The notes: generated from the sequence alone by a model not told the origin. A DNA stretch of 64,000 nucleotides from Nitrospirota bacterium (GCA_016217675.1 JACRHC010000083.1:34848-98847); one strand, 5' to 3'; positions 55,500-64,000 are shown, counted from the first letter of the stretch. Numbers and translations: made by a program.

Positions 55500-56069
55500 C
55501 TACTTTCCCCCACTTCCCACGAGTGTGGTCAGGTACGCAACAACCTTCTCGTCAGCCCAGTCTGCAGCGCCGATATGTTTTACCTTTATCCTGCCTTCAG
55601 GCGACAGGATAAAGGTGGCAGGCACTGCGCGGCTCTCAAGCCCGGGAGGCCTCTCGCCATAGAGCTTGTAAAGCGGCATCCGGATATTCTTTTTGAGGGC
55701 AAAATCTTTCAGGGTCGCGACATCTTCGTTCGAAACGCAGACAAAGACCACCTGGTTCTTAAACATGCTATGGAGTTTCTCTATGTTCGGCATTTCCTTA
55801 ACGCAGGAAGGGCACCAGGTCGCCCAAAAGTTAATGAACACAGGCCTACGGCTGGCAAGCTCCTGCAGATTTACAACAGCACCGTCAAGCCCCGTCAAAT
55901 TCCAGTCAAGAGCTACAGACTGCTCATAGGGCATCTCAGGCGCAGGAAGTTTCCCCCTGTCAGCAAACAGAACCCTGGTGACAACAAGAGCCCCAAGGAC
56001 TAAGAGAATCGGGAATACGATGAAGCCCACAGCAAGACCGCCCAGAAATTTCTTGTCCAGAAAACTCAT
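55500..56069 (-). CDS. TlpA/ResA-like membrane-anchored thioredoxin
   Basis: 189 residues. An N-terminal TM anchor (about 10-33), then a periplasmic thioredoxin fold with NFWATWCPSCVKEMPNIEKL; the active pair is CPSC. The cis-proline loop AVPATFILSPEGRI is also present. Such proteins reduce apocytochromes or other exported thiols. The ATG overlaps the stop of the NHL-repeat gene (ATGA), so the two are translated together and may act together in the envelope. Confidence 0.9.
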   Translation of the reverse strand: MSFLDKKFLGGLAVGFIVFPILLVLGALVVTRVLFADRGKLPAPEMPYEQSVALDWNLTGLDGAVVNLQELASRRPVFINFWATWCPSCVKEMPNIEKLHSMFKNQVVFVCVSNEDVATLKDFALKKNIRMPLYKLYGERPPGLESRAVPATFILSPEGRIKVKHIGAADWADEKVVAYLTTLVGSGGK

Positions 56070-58348
56070 CTTTGGACACCTCTCTCTGCAGACTTGCGCC
56101 TGCCCCTGAAGATGACGAACAGGAGAACGACTGTCGCAAGGGCCAGAAACAGAAGCGCCCAGGTTGACCACTTGAGTATTTCACGATAGAAAACCAGCCT
56201 GTCCCGGGATTTGGTCAGGGCCCCTTGCAGTGTCGCGTCGCCGAAGGGGAAGATATTACCCGAATCGATCGAGGCAGCGAAGATCTGAAACAGCCCGGTG
56301 TCGGCAATCACCATCCTGTTCCCTGAACGTACAATATCTTCGGGCACCGCGCCTTTGTCCAGATGAATGCTGCGGACCTGTTTACCTGCTGCATCAAAGA
56401 CCCGAATGCCGGCGGTCGTGACAACAGGATCACTTGCTGCTATCCAGACGTTTCCGTCAGAGCCCCAGGCAAGTGCAAGGGGCCGCTTATGGATCATGTC
56501 GAGTGAGACCGCAAGTGGGTCCTTTTTTATCGCCTCCATATCCTTTTTGGCAGCCTGCAGATCTGCCATCACCTTCTGCCGGTCTGAAGAGCCCTGCAGT
56601 GCCTGGCCGAGCGCAGTGACAGCGGCTCCAAAGGGATCCAGACTGATAATCCTGCTGCTGTCTTTCACTGCATCTCCCTCAACCTGAAAGGACATGATGC
56701 GTTCGTGAAGAGTATTGCTTATCCAGAGGCCTCCACTGTCATCAAGGCCCATGTCGTTAGGGTATGCGATATTGGAAGGACTTTCAAGCAGGCGGTATGC
56801 AGTTCCGGCCAAATCCTGAACGATCAGCCGGTGATTGTTGGTGTCAGCCACAAACAGGAGGTTCCTTTTCTCATCTGCAACGAACTTGAAGTTCTCCTCG
56901 ATCCGGTAATTATTCGGGGGCCCGATGGTCTGACATGAGCCATTTTCAGGGCTGCACCTGAGTATCACCTTTTTGTCCATATCGCCGATCAGAATAGTCC
57001 CATCCTCAAGGAGCTCGAGGTCAGCAGGCTCCCTCCGCAGGCCGAAGGTGCTGAGTTCCACCCGCCTCTCGGTCCTGCCGTCAGGCGAGAGCATGAACAG
57101 GGCCTTATCAGAATGCACAAGGACATTCCTGCTGTTTGCTGCCACATTAACAGGCGGATGGATATTCCGGGATTCCTTCAAAGCCCAGAGCCTGGTACTG
57201 ACGCCAGCAATGATCATGACGAGCAGAACCACAGCAACGGCATTCTGCCACTCATTTCCGGTCAGTGTTGGCCCGGCTGTCTGCCGCGCCGGAGCTGTCG
57301 GAACCGGCCTCTGCCGGTCTCCTGTCATTGACTTGCCCTCAACTTCGACAAGGGCCGGAGCAGCCATAATATTCCTGAAGAGCACACCGCTGGCAACAAA
57401 TGACAAGGGGATGGTCCATATAAAACCGATAAGGAGAAAGCTCCCAAAGATATTGATGCAGATGAGCGACAGGTAGAGTGCTGCTATGGTCGGGAAGTAT
57501 CTGAAGAGCATCCGAAAAAACGTCCGGAGCGCAGTAAAAGGTCCCATCCCCTTTTCTTCGATCAGTGGGACACAGAGTGCAAAGACAGGGAAGAACAGGA
57601 TTTCGCCGCTTCCTGCCAGGAAGTGGTCCGCGCCGAGCGAATAGAACAGGGCGAAGAGTGCATACCCGACGACAGTGAGGAAAAGACTGAGCAGTAATAT
57701 GCCTTTGTTGATAGAGCGAAATATCATGGAAACCGAGACGTTATCTTTTGCGGCCCTTTTTACGCCCATCATGATCAGGCCTGCTGTCAGGGGATAGGAT
57801 ATTGCACCAAAGCCATACAGGAGGCCATACGCAACATACAGATTCCTGCCAGCCTCACCCATAAAGAGGGGTATGACATAGCCTGTCATAAAAAAAATCC
57901 CATATATTAATCCTGTAAGAATTGCCGCACCGCATATCTCCGCCTTTACACCGGCGATCAGACCCCAGGCCTCTGCAACGATGACACGCAGAGAAACATC
58001 ATAATTGACGCCAGGGTCAGAGACACCGAACAGAGCACTGGCCGGTTGCTGCGAACTGACGGTCTTCGCAGCTGCTTCCTGCAGTGCCGCTGCAGGACCT
58101 TCCTTCAACGGTTCAGGCACTTCCTTAATCAGTATGCAGTGCAGGCCTGCCTCTTCGAACTGTGTCAGCCTTTTCTTTGCATTCTGATAGGACAGGTCCT
58201 TTCCAATGACAATCCTCCTGGCTGAAAAGAAGATATCGACTGAGGACTGTTTACCCTGATAGATTACAAGCAGACGATTACGTATCTCTGACTGAGATAC
58301 ATCAGACTTGAATTTCCCCTCAAATACAACGCGGTATCTGTCTTCCAC
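56066..58348 (-). CDS. Multi-pass membrane protein with periplasmic NHL-type propeller
   Basis: 760 residues from the GTG start (TTG at 58363 is also possible). The N-terminal 75 residues form a small soluble domain with RIVIGKDLSYQNAKKRLTQF. About five to six TM helices (150-350) resemble Yip1/DUF1282-type bundles. Then one TM (about 370-390), an NHL/six-bladed propeller (about 400-700; FVADTNNHRLIV, ISNTLHERIM, VIADTGLFQIF) and a final TM helix (about 727-750). I know no characterised protein of this design. It is coupled to the thioredoxin gene. Confidence 0.75.
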   Translation of the reverse strand: MEDRYRVVFEGKFKSDVSQSEIRNRLLVIYQGKQSSVDIFFSARRIVIGKDLSYQNAKKRLTQFEEAGLHCILIKEVPEPLKEGPAAALQEAAAKTVSSQQPASALFGVSDPGVNYDVSLRVIVAEAWGLIAGVKAEICGAAILTGLIYGIFFMTGYVIPLFMGEAGRNLYVAYGLLYGFGAISYPLTAGLIMMGVKRAAKDNVSVSMIFRSINKGILLLSLFLTVVGYALFALFYSLGADHFLAGSGEILFFPVFALCVPLIEEKGMGPFTALRTFFRMLFRYFPTIAALYLSLICINIFGSFLLIGFIWTIPLSFVASGVLFRNIMAAPALVEVEGKSMTGDRQRPVPTAPARQTAGPTLTGNEWQNAVAVVLLVMIIAGVSTRLWALKESRNIHPPVNVAANSRNVLVHSDKALFMLSPDGRTERRVELSTFGLRREPADLELLEDGTILIGDMDKKVILRCSPENGSCQTIGPPNNYRIEENFKFVADEKRNLLFVADTNNHRLIVQDLAGTAYRLLESPSNIAYPNDMGLDDSGGLWISNTLHERIMSFQVEGDAVKDSSRIISLDPFGAAVTALGQALQGSSDRQKVMADLQAAKKDMEAIKKDPLAVSLDMIHKRPLALAWGSDGNVWIAASDPVVTTAGIRVFDAAGKQVRSIHLDKGAVPEDIVRSGNRMVIADTGLFQIFAASIDSGNIFPFGDATLQGALTKSRDRLVFYREILKWSTWALLFLALATVVLLFVIFRGRRKSAERGVQR

Positions 58349-58448
58349 TGACCCACCCCCCAATGCGCTCGATCTGCATTAGATCATACGAAAAAACAGA
58401 CTGTACCGCAACACGAGGTTATGGCCGACTCTCCAATACCCCACCCAA

Positions 58449-58470
58449 CCTCCCCCCTGGAAAGGGGAGG
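58449..58470. repeat. GC-rich inverted repeat in the gap before the cNMP-rhodanese gene
   Basis: CCTCCCC (58449-58455) and GGGGAGG (58464-58470) are exact complements around a short spacer. The surrounding text looks like one copy of a dispersed palindromic element, but no second copy is in this window. The rest of 58364-58518 holds nothing else that I can name. Confidence 0.4.
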
Positions 58471-58518
58471 AGGCACACTCCTTGTAACTGAATGCTTGCC
58501 GGCTGCTCTGACTAAATC

Positions 58519-58547
58519 TTGACAACATATTCCCACAGAACTACAAT
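58519..58547 (+). promoter_or_regulatory. Sigma-70-type promoter of the cNMP-rhodanese gene
   Basis: TTGACA (58519-58524), a 17-base spacer and TACAAT (58542-58547). The leader would be about 105 bases to the start at 58661. Confidence 0.65.
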
Positions 58548-58660
58548 GAGACCGTATCCATATTCCTCCGTAAACATTACAGCGAAATATATAAGGCCGC
58601 AAAGGCCGATGCTGCAGCTCTCTTAAGAGCGCAAATCAGCCAATTAAAGGGAGGATGACA

Positions 58661-59743
58661 ATGTCACTTCAATCTGCCGATCTGAAGAAGTATCATTATT
58701 TTTCGAGCCTTTCCGAAAGCTCACTGGATATTCTTGCAAAACAGATCTCTGAGGTAATGTTTCCTGCCAACAGTGAGATCATTCAGGAAGGCTCAGTGGG
58801 TGACTCCTTCTATTTCGTAAAACAGGGCGAGCTTGAAGTTACCAAGAAAACAAAATCCGGTCAGGATGCAAAGCTGTCTGTAGTACGAAGCGGACAGGGC
58901 TTTGGCGAGATGGCCCTGCTGACCTGCTCGGTGCGTTCGAGTTCAGTCCGTTCAGTAACCGATGTCATACTCTATAAGCTGCAGAAGAAGGATTTTGAGG
59001 ATCTGATATTGCATGAGTCAGCCTTCAAGACTCTGCTTTCAAGAAAAGACGAGGATTATTCGCATTTCAGCAGCATAAAGACACTTCAGCCATTCCAGCT
59101 CCTTGATCCTGAGAAGATGTGCGCGGTGATAGAAAAGATGGAGGAAAAGGAATACCATGCTGGTGAAAATATCATTGTGCAGGGTGAAAAAGGTGACAGC
59201 TATTACATTATCAAATCCGGACGTGTCGCCGTATTAAAGAAGAAAAAAGAAGAGCAGGAGCCGCAGCAGATAGCCGTATTGGGCGAAGGAGAGGCCTTCG
59301 GAGAAGAAGCCCTCATCAGGTGCGATCCCCGTAATGCAACCTGTCAGGCCCTCGAAAAGACAACAGTCTTTACCCTATTGAAAAAGGATTTCGATCAGAT
59401 CGTAAAACCTTCCTTTCTCGACAATATCTTCCCCGAAGATATCAATGTTGAGACATGCCTGGACGAGTATATGATCATCGATGCCAGGATACCTCCCGAA
59501 TATGCCGAAGAACATATTTACGGGGCGGTGAATATCCCTGTGGAAGAATTGCGGCATCAATGCGCCTCATTTGACCGCTCAAAGAAATACATCACATACT
59601 GCCTCAATGATTCACGCGGTATGGTCGCTGCTTTTCTCCTGAAGAACCGGGGGTTCAATGCACAATGTCTCAGGGGAGGTATAAGCGGATGGGAGGGAAA
59701 ACTCGTAACAGGTTCTGATGGTATTCATCTGCCTCAGGGGTGA
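58661..59743 (+). CDS. Double cyclic-nucleotide-binding domain fused to a rhodanese
   Basis: 360 residues; the second ATG, six bases after GGGAGG, is the likely start. Two cNMP-binding folds (about 10-130 and 140-250) each have the phosphate cassette pattern: GFGEMALLTCSVRSSSVRS in the first and AFGEEALIRCDPRNATCQA in the second. A C-terminal rhodanese-like domain (about 265-355) has IIDARIPPEYAEEHIYGAVNIP and a Cys loop CLNDSRG at the active-site place. There is no DNA-binding helix-turn-helix, so it is not a CRP-type factor. It could be a nucleotide-controlled sulfur-transfer or regulatory protein. Confidence 0.88.
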   Translation: MSLQSADLKKYHYFSSLSESSLDILAKQISEVMFPANSEIIQEGSVGDSFYFVKQGELEVTKKTKSGQDAKLSVVRSGQGFGEMALLTCSVRSSSVRSVTDVILYKLQKKDFEDLILHESAFKTLLSRKDEDYSHFSSIKTLQPFQLLDPEKMCAVIEKMEEKEYHAGENIIVQGEKGDSYYIIKSGRVAVLKKKKEEQEPQQIAVLGEGEAFGEEALIRCDPRNATCQALEKTTVFTLLKKDFDQIVKPSFLDNIFPEDINVETCLDEYMIIDARIPPEYAEEHIYGAVNIPVEELRHQCASFDRSKKYITYCLNDSRGMVAAFLLKNRGFNAQCLRGGISGWEGKLVTGSDGIHLPQG

Positions 59744-59769
59744 CAGCCTGTTAGGGCCTTGCCTGCAGC

Positions 59770-60894
59770 ATGGCTGAATACGTATATATCCATATCCCCT
59801 TTTGCGTAAAAAAGTGCATATACTGCGACTTCCTTTCGATGCCGTATGATGAATCCCTTGCCCTTCGGTACACTGATGCGCTCTGCAGTGAACTGCAGAT
59901 GAAGAAGGGGTCTGCAGAGAGGTTGAAGACCGTCTTCTTAGGCGGCGGCACACCCTCCATACTGCCGGAAGAGTGTCTGGACCGCATACTTGCCTGCATT
60001 TCCGAAAACTACAGCCTAACTGACCATGCAGAGATTACGGTTGAGGCAAACCCCGGCACTCTCACCGAAGCAAAGCTCCGGATAATGTTATCAGGCGGCG
60101 TCAACCGGCTGAGCCTCGGCGTTCAATCCTTTCAGGACAGGGAACTTAAGACACTCGGAAGGATCCATTCTGCAGATGAAGCCATACGGTCTGCCGAGAT
60201 GGTCCTCTCGGCAGGTTTGGTAAACTTTTCCCTTGATCTCATGTACGGCATTCCCGGTCAGAGCATTAAGACCTGGAAGAATTCTCTTGACCAGGCAGTT
60301 GCCCTTGCGCCGCGGCATATCTCAGCATATGAGCTCACACCCGAACAGGAGACTCCGCTCAAAAGAGCCCTCGATGCACGGGAGACCAGAATGCCGGATG
60401 AAGAACTGATCCTTGAGATGTCTGACCTCGCCATCGACCACCTTGCTGCATCAGGCTATGAACAGTACGAGATATCGAACTACGCCCTGCCAGGGTATCA
60501 CTGCATACACAATATGAATTACTGGGACCGCGGCAACTATCTTGGTGTCGGAGCAGGCGCCCATGGATTCATCAGGGGTTTCCGGACCAGAAATATATCA
60601 GACATCGCCGAGTATCTTGAAAGGCTGTCTGAAAATGCCGACCCAGAGGTTGAGAGAACCGGGATATCATCTGAAGATGCGTTAAAGGAATTTGTCTTTC
60701 TCGGTCTTCGCAAGGTTGAAGGAATCAGACTCGCTGATGCCAGCCAATTCGGACTGGGTCTTGCTGCAGCAGGCGAGGAATTGCTGCGGCTGGATCTGAC
60801 CGAAATGACTGAACATCACTTCCGCCTTACCAGAAAGGGGCGGCATATCGCCAATGAAGTGATCGTGCGACTGCTTGAGGGCCTCGGCCTCTGA
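59770..60894 (+). CDS. hemW: HemW-like radical SAM protein
   Basis: 374 residues. The N-terminus MAEYVYIHIPFCVKKCIYCDF has the radical SAM ligands Cys12, Cys16 and Cys19. LGGGTPSIL, EANPGTLT, RLSLGVQSF and the C-terminal HNMNYWDRGNYLGVGAGAHG fit the HemN/HemW family. It lacks the extra N-terminal part of HemN, so it is named HemW, a heme-trafficking protein rather than coproporphyrinogen dehydrogenase. It starts 26 bases after the cNMP-rhodanese gene. Confidence 0.92.
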   Translation: MAEYVYIHIPFCVKKCIYCDFLSMPYDESLALRYTDALCSELQMKKGSAERLKTVFLGGGTPSILPEECLDRILACISENYSLTDHAEITVEANPGTLTEAKLRIMLSGGVNRLSLGVQSFQDRELKTLGRIHSADEAIRSAEMVLSAGLVNFSLDLMYGIPGQSIKTWKNSLDQAVALAPRHISAYELTPEQETPLKRALDARETRMPDEELILEMSDLAIDHLAASGYEQYEISNYALPGYHCIHNMNYWDRGNYLGVGAGAHGFIRGFRTRNISDIAEYLERLSENADPEVERTGISSEDALKEFVFLGLRKVEGIRLADASQFGLGLAAAGEELLRLDLTEMTEHHFRLTRKGRHIANEVIVRLLEGLGL

Positions 60895-60916
60895 TCCAGA
60901 CAACCCTCCTGGTAAT

Positions 60917-61489
60917 TCAGGCGTGGATCTTTTTGAGGAGCCAGGCCATATTCTCACCAAGGTGTCTGAATGTCGTAACGCTTTCTTCATCCTTTAATAC
61001 CTCGCCCGGGTTCCTGCCCTGGCCAATACTCCAGTAGCTTGAACCGGGAATGATCATATGACTGATGCCGAAAAAATAGTTGATGCTTGAATAAACATCT
61101 GTTCCTCCGGCACGTCTGAACGACACAACCGCTGTCCCGACCTTGCGTTTAAAGAGATGGTCATTTGCCCTGGCAACAAGGCCTGCACGGTCTATGAGCG
61201 CCTTCACCTCGGTCGACACATTTGCGAAATAGGTCGGAGAACCGATGATAATGCCGTCAGCGCTGATCATCTTTTCGACAAACGTATTGAGTTCATCATT
61301 CTGTATACAGCGTCTATTCTTCAACTCAAAGCATTTATAACAGGCCTTGCAGCCCCTGATATCCGAGCCGCCTAACTGAAGGTACTCAGTCTCGATCCCC
61401 TCCTTCTTCAACTCTTCAAAAACAACATTGATCGCATCGCGGGTGTTTCCTTCTTTTCTGGGGCTACCGTTCAGGGCAACTACTTTCAT
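60917..61489 (-). CDS. Iron-sulfur flavoprotein / NADPH-dependent FMN reductase family
   Basis: 190 residues of flavodoxin-like fold. The FMN-binding loop is LNGSPRKEGNTR. A Cys cluster (GCKACYKCFELKNRRC) resembles the compact cluster motif of archaeal and anaerobic iron-sulfur flavoproteins. SPTYFANVSTEVKALIDRAG follows. Family members move electrons to oxygen, peroxide or other acceptors. It faces hemW, and 22 bases separate the two stops. Upstream (61490-61708) a 219-base gap shows no clear gene or element. Confidence 0.9.
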   Translation of the reverse strand: MKVVALNGSPRKEGNTRDAINVVFEELKKEGIETEYLQLGGSDIRGCKACYKCFELKNRRCIQNDELNTFVEKMISADGIIIGSPTYFANVSTEVKALIDRAGLVARANDHLFKRKVGTAVVSFRRAGGTDVYSSINYFFGISHMIIPGSSYWSIGQGRNPGEVLKDEESVTTFRHLGENMAWLLKKIHA

Positions 61490-61708
61490 GGCTTCACTCC
61501 TTTATATACAAGAATGTCATTACACTGCTAAACGTCAAAGTGCTTATCGCCGTTGCGCTCATTACTTTCTTTAGACAGAGATATGATAACATGACGCAAA
61601 GAAAGAAAATAATCGTCCTGCGCTGCCAATATGCATACAGGCACCTCCCGCACCAAAAATGAGAATAATTTAATTGGCATATGCAGGGGGCTTATTTCAT
61701 AATAGGCG

Positions 61709-62698
61709 ATGAGTACAAGGCTATCGGTAATCATCCCGAATCATAACGGCAGCACCTTTGTCGAAACCTGCCTGAAGGCATTATTTTCTGTCAGGCACCA
61801 ACCTTTCGAGGTGATTGTCGTCGATGACTGTTCTACTGATAACTCTGTCGAATTAATCAGCAAGTTCCCCTGCCGTCTGATCCGGCTCGAAAAACAGGGA
61901 GGCGCGTCCAGGGCGCGAAATACGGGGGCAAGGAACAGCCTCGGCAACGCCCTCTTCTTCATCGATGTGGACTGCGTTGTTCAGGACGATACGGTCCTGC
62001 ATGCGACCAATGCCTATGAGAACAACAGGGACCTTGTCATTGGAGGCAGCTACACACCCATAGCCTTTGACGACACCTTCTTCAGCACCTTTCAGTCTAT
62101 CTTCATCAATTATTCTGAACTCAGGAGCCTTGAGCCTGACTATATTGCGGGCCATGCCATGGTGATAGGCCGGGACGTTTTTGAGAAGAGCGGCGGCTTT
62201 CCCGAGGACTTTGCACCGATCATAGAGGATGTGGAGTTCAGCCACAGGCTGAGGCGCTCAGGCCAGCGGCTCATCATGGACAGCGCTATTCTGGTAAAGC
62301 ATATCTTCAACTATGATCTCGGAAAATCCCTCGGAAATGCCTTCAGAAAATCAAAATACTGGATCGCATACTCCATGGGCAACAGGGACCTGACAGCAGA
62401 CTCGGGAACAGCCTCGGTGGAGCTGAAGTTCAATGTATTCTGCTCTTCCCTCATATGGTTTTTTTCCCTCTGCCTCGTCATCGCTCCTGCCACCTTCTTC
62501 CTGGCCTGTATTGTCGTCGTTCTCACCATCGATCTTGCGGTCAACAGGTCTCTGATCAGGGCCTTCTTCAGGGAAAAGGACCGAGCCTTCGGCATCAAGG
62601 CAACGCTCTATTATTCACTGGTCTATCCTCTGGCAGTGGCTGCAGGCGGCGCAGCAGGCATGGCGTATTATCTTCAGTCCCACAGGAAGACAGTCTGA
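61709..62698 (+). CDS. Family 2 glycosyltransferase with C-terminal membrane segments
   Basis: 329 residues. GT-A fold: LSVIIPNHNGSTFVETCLKA and VIVVDDCSTDNS near the start, the DxD-type metal motif in FIDVDCVV, and ED in IEDVEFSHRLRRSG. Two or three TM helices lie at about 240-310. The ribosome site is weak (AATAGGCG). The stop overlaps the next start (TGATG). Acceptor unknown; it is probably envelope polysaccharide or a lipid carrier. Confidence 0.9.
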   Translation: MSTRLSVIIPNHNGSTFVETCLKALFSVRHQPFEVIVVDDCSTDNSVELISKFPCRLIRLEKQGGASRARNTGARNSLGNALFFIDVDCVVQDDTVLHATNAYENNRDLVIGGSYTPIAFDDTFFSTFQSIFINYSELRSLEPDYIAGHAMVIGRDVFEKSGGFPEDFAPIIEDVEFSHRLRRSGQRLIMDSAILVKHIFNYDLGKSLGNAFRKSKYWIAYSMGNRDLTADSGTASVELKFNVFCSSLIWFFSLCLVIAPATFFLACIVVVLTIDLAVNRSLIRAFFREKDRAFGIKATLYYSLVYPLAVAAGGAAGMAYYLQSHRKTV

Positions 62699-63783
62699 TG
62701 TATTCGCCCTTCCGTCATATCAGTTCCATTCTGGTCAAAAAGCGGCCGATCCACCTCACCTTCTTCATAACGCGTAAATGCAATGCCAGATGTCCTTTCT
62801 GCTTTTATCTCCGGTCTGACGCCGATCAGACAGGTCCTGATCAGGAACTCTCCCTTGATGAGATGCGGAAGATCTCTTCGTCGTTCGGCGACCTGCTCTG
62901 GCTGGCCTTTTCCGGAGGTGAGATCTACCTGAGAGATGACCTGCCCGAAATAAGCAGGATCTTTTACAAAAATAATAAACCGGCGATCATGCTCTTCCCG
63001 ACAAATGGCCTTCTTCCCGGCCGCATCAGGGAGATGACTGAGCAGATACTTAAAGACTGCCCAAAGAGCACGGTCGCAGTAAAACTGTCGCTCGACGGGA
63101 TAGATGAGGCCCACGACAGGCTGCGCAATACCCCCGGCAGTTTTTCGAAAACCATGGAAACGTATCGCCTGCTCAGGGAGCTTCTTGATGCGTACCCGAA
63201 CTTCGAATTGGGCGTAAACACGGTCTTCTGTTCGGAAAATCAGGACGAAATGGATTGCATCATAAATTTTGTGGGCAGCATGGAAAACATTAAGACACAC
63301 ACCATCTCCCTTATCAGGGGAAACCTTTCAGACAAGGGTTTTCAGAATGTTGATCAGCAGAAATATCGTCAAGCAATCGGGCGGCTTGAACAGAACCTGA
63401 AGAAGAAGGAATCGGCAAAGACATATCGTTTTCAGGGTGCACGTATCAAGGCCGCGCAGGACATCCTTCAACGCAGTCTCATATCCCGGACAAACGATGC
63501 GCAGAAGCGTCTGATTCCCTGTTACGCAGGCGTGCTGAACATTGTCCTTGAGGAGACCGGAGAGGTCTTTCCCTGCGAAATCCTGAGAAGAAGACTCGGC
63601 AATGTCAGAGACCATGGATATGACATGCAGAAGCTGCTCAGGTCAGACAGGGCAAAGGCAATACTGAACAGCATCAAAGACAGCCAGTGCTACTGCACCC
63701 ATGAATGCTATTTCATGACCAACATCCTTTTTAATCCGCGCCTTTATCCTGCCCTTGCCCGTGAATATCTGCAGATCAGGTAG
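62698..63783 (+). CDS. Radical SAM/SPASM-domain protein
   Basis: 361 residues from the ATG that overlaps the glycosyltransferase stop; a much longer frame running back into that gene is not a real start. Radical SAM ligands: Cys28, Cys32 and Cys35 (RKCNARCPFCFYL). WLAFSGGEIYLRDDL is the GGE motif. The C-terminus has SPASM-like cysteines: CYAGVLNIVLE, FPCEILRR and CYCTHECYF. SPASM enzymes modify peptides or anaerobic sulfatase-type sites; no precursor peptide is seen next to it. Flanked by glycosyltransferase and flavoprotein genes. Confidence 0.9.
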   Translation: MYSPFRHISSILVKKRPIHLTFFITRKCNARCPFCFYLRSDADQTGPDQELSLDEMRKISSSFGDLLWLAFSGGEIYLRDDLPEISRIFYKNNKPAIMLFPTNGLLPGRIREMTEQILKDCPKSTVAVKLSLDGIDEAHDRLRNTPGSFSKTMETYRLLRELLDAYPNFELGVNTVFCSENQDEMDCIINFVGSMENIKTHTISLIRGNLSDKGFQNVDQQKYRQAIGRLEQNLKKKESAKTYRFQGARIKAAQDILQRSLISRTNDAQKRLIPCYAGVLNIVLEETGEVFPCEILRRRLGNVRDHGYDMQKLLRSDRAKAILNSIKDSQCYCTHECYFMTNILFNPRLYPALAREYLQIR

Positions 63784-64000
63784 ATGCATAAAGACGTCAT
63801 TATTATAGGTGCCGGAGCATCCGGCCTTATCTGCGCAAGCGAGGCAGGCAAACGCGGGAGGTCTGTTCTTCTGCTGGACCACAGCCAGAAGATCGGCAGC
63901 AAGATAAGGATATCAGGCGGCGGCAGATGTAACTTTACGAACCTCCATGTTTCACCGGAGCATTATATTTCAAGAAACCCGCATTTCTGCAAATCCGCAC
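63784..64000 (+). CDS. FAD-dependent oxidoreductase of the HI0933/YhiN family, cut by window edge
   Basis: The first 72 residues. The dinucleotide-binding motif is [21 protein letters not shown] and [10 protein letters not shown] follows, which is diagnostic of the aminoacetone-oxidase-like YhiN family. It starts directly after the radical SAM stop (adjacent codons), so the three plus-strand genes form one operon. The rest is outside the window. Confidence 0.85.
   Translation, partial: MHKDVIIIGAGASGLICASEAGKRGRSVLLLDHSQKIGSKIRISGGGRCNFTNLHVSPEHYISRNPHFCKSA

Noticed and set aside
58384..58602. A 72-residue frame on the minus strand next to the NHL gene
   Set aside because: It spans the inverted repeat and the strong plus-strand promoter, and its sequence is not protein-like (rich in Pro, Ser, Gly without structure).
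61528..61734. A 68-residue frame on the minus strand in the gap before the glycosyltransferase
   Set aside because: It runs over the start of a well-supported gene, has no ribosome site and no recognisable features.
62455..62697. A longer N-terminus for the radical SAM protein reaching back to 62455
   Set aside because: It overlaps the glycosyltransferase gene in another frame and reads as low-complexity Arg/Ser/His sequence. The ATG at 62698 overlaps the upstream stop, the usual coupled start.

Overview
The window reads as chromosomal DNA of a Gram-negative, probably anaerobic or microaerophilic bacterium of moderate GC content. Evidence for an outer membrane is a FadL-type porin, lipoproteins and a DUF3187 protein. 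A periplasm-facing Hyb-type [NiFe] uptake hydrogenase, an AmmeMemoRadiSam B protein, a citramalate synthase route to isoleucine and many two-component sensors fit Nitrospirota (Thermodesulfovibrionia-like) or Desulfobacterota-type lineages. This placement is inference from gene content only. I see no rRNA, prophage, insertion sequence or CRISPR array. Most of the window is housekeeping or sensory, with one accessory hydrogenase block and one envelope/secreted block.

Layout. 1-3.2 kb: a sensor kinase cut by the window edge, preceded by cheD (minus strand). 3.4-9.2 kb: glyQS, rplM-rpsI, argC, a 50-residue membrane peptide gene and a phosphodiesterase (plus). 9.2-12.3 kb: glycine-zipper lipoprotein, HAD phosphatase, response regulator and kinase (minus). 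12.4-13.6 kb: DUF134 regulator, NifX-like protein and DsrE protein (plus), behind a strong promoter that overlaps a 44-bp near-perfect palindrome. 13.5-19.4 kb: hybO-hybA-hybB-hybC-hybD-hypC (minus). 19.7-25.1 kb: OsmC, tandem-PilZ protein, rplI-dnaB-memo and FadL. 25.2-31.9 kb: galU-lon-thiL-DUF2062-rimO-M50 protease, one minus-strand run. 32.2-39.0 kb: SWIM-SNF2 helicase, then an envelope set (gluzincin-like protein, DUF3187, patatin lipoprotein). 39.2-44.7 kb: a giant secreted M6-type metalloprotease ending in three 291-bp tandem repeats. 44.9 kb: tRNA-Leu(UAA). 45.1-51.3 kb: thrC-thiS/moaD-NIL-apgM-lysC-cimA-tusA, an aspartate-family, isoleucine and sulfur-transfer operon. 51.4-64 kb: hybrid kinase, MazG, a thioredoxin/NHL pair, a cNMP-rhodanese fusion, HemW, an iron-sulfur flavoprotein, and a glycosyltransferase, radical SAM and flavoprotein row that runs off the edge.

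The most striking object is the hydrogenase large subunit, hybC. A simple reading splits it into a 63-residue piece and a 494-residue piece separated by an in-frame TGA. The TGA sits exactly where the second cysteine of the N-terminal Ni-binding motif (RxCGxC) belongs. It is followed at once by a strongly paired hairpin that fits the bacterial SECIS model. I read hybC as one 566-residue selenoprotein with Sec at a Ni-Fe bridging position. The described [NiFeSe] enzymes carry Sec in the C-terminal motif instead, and here that motif keeps both cysteines. The other hydrogenase genes are intact, which argues against decay.

Secondary points of interest are three perfect or near-perfect palindromes at promoters (DUF134, hyb, fadL/rplI), a MoaD/ThiS protein whose Gly-Gly is followed by Ser-Cys, an ApgM-family gene placed where homoserine kinase would be expected, and two sensor proteins with unusual architecture.
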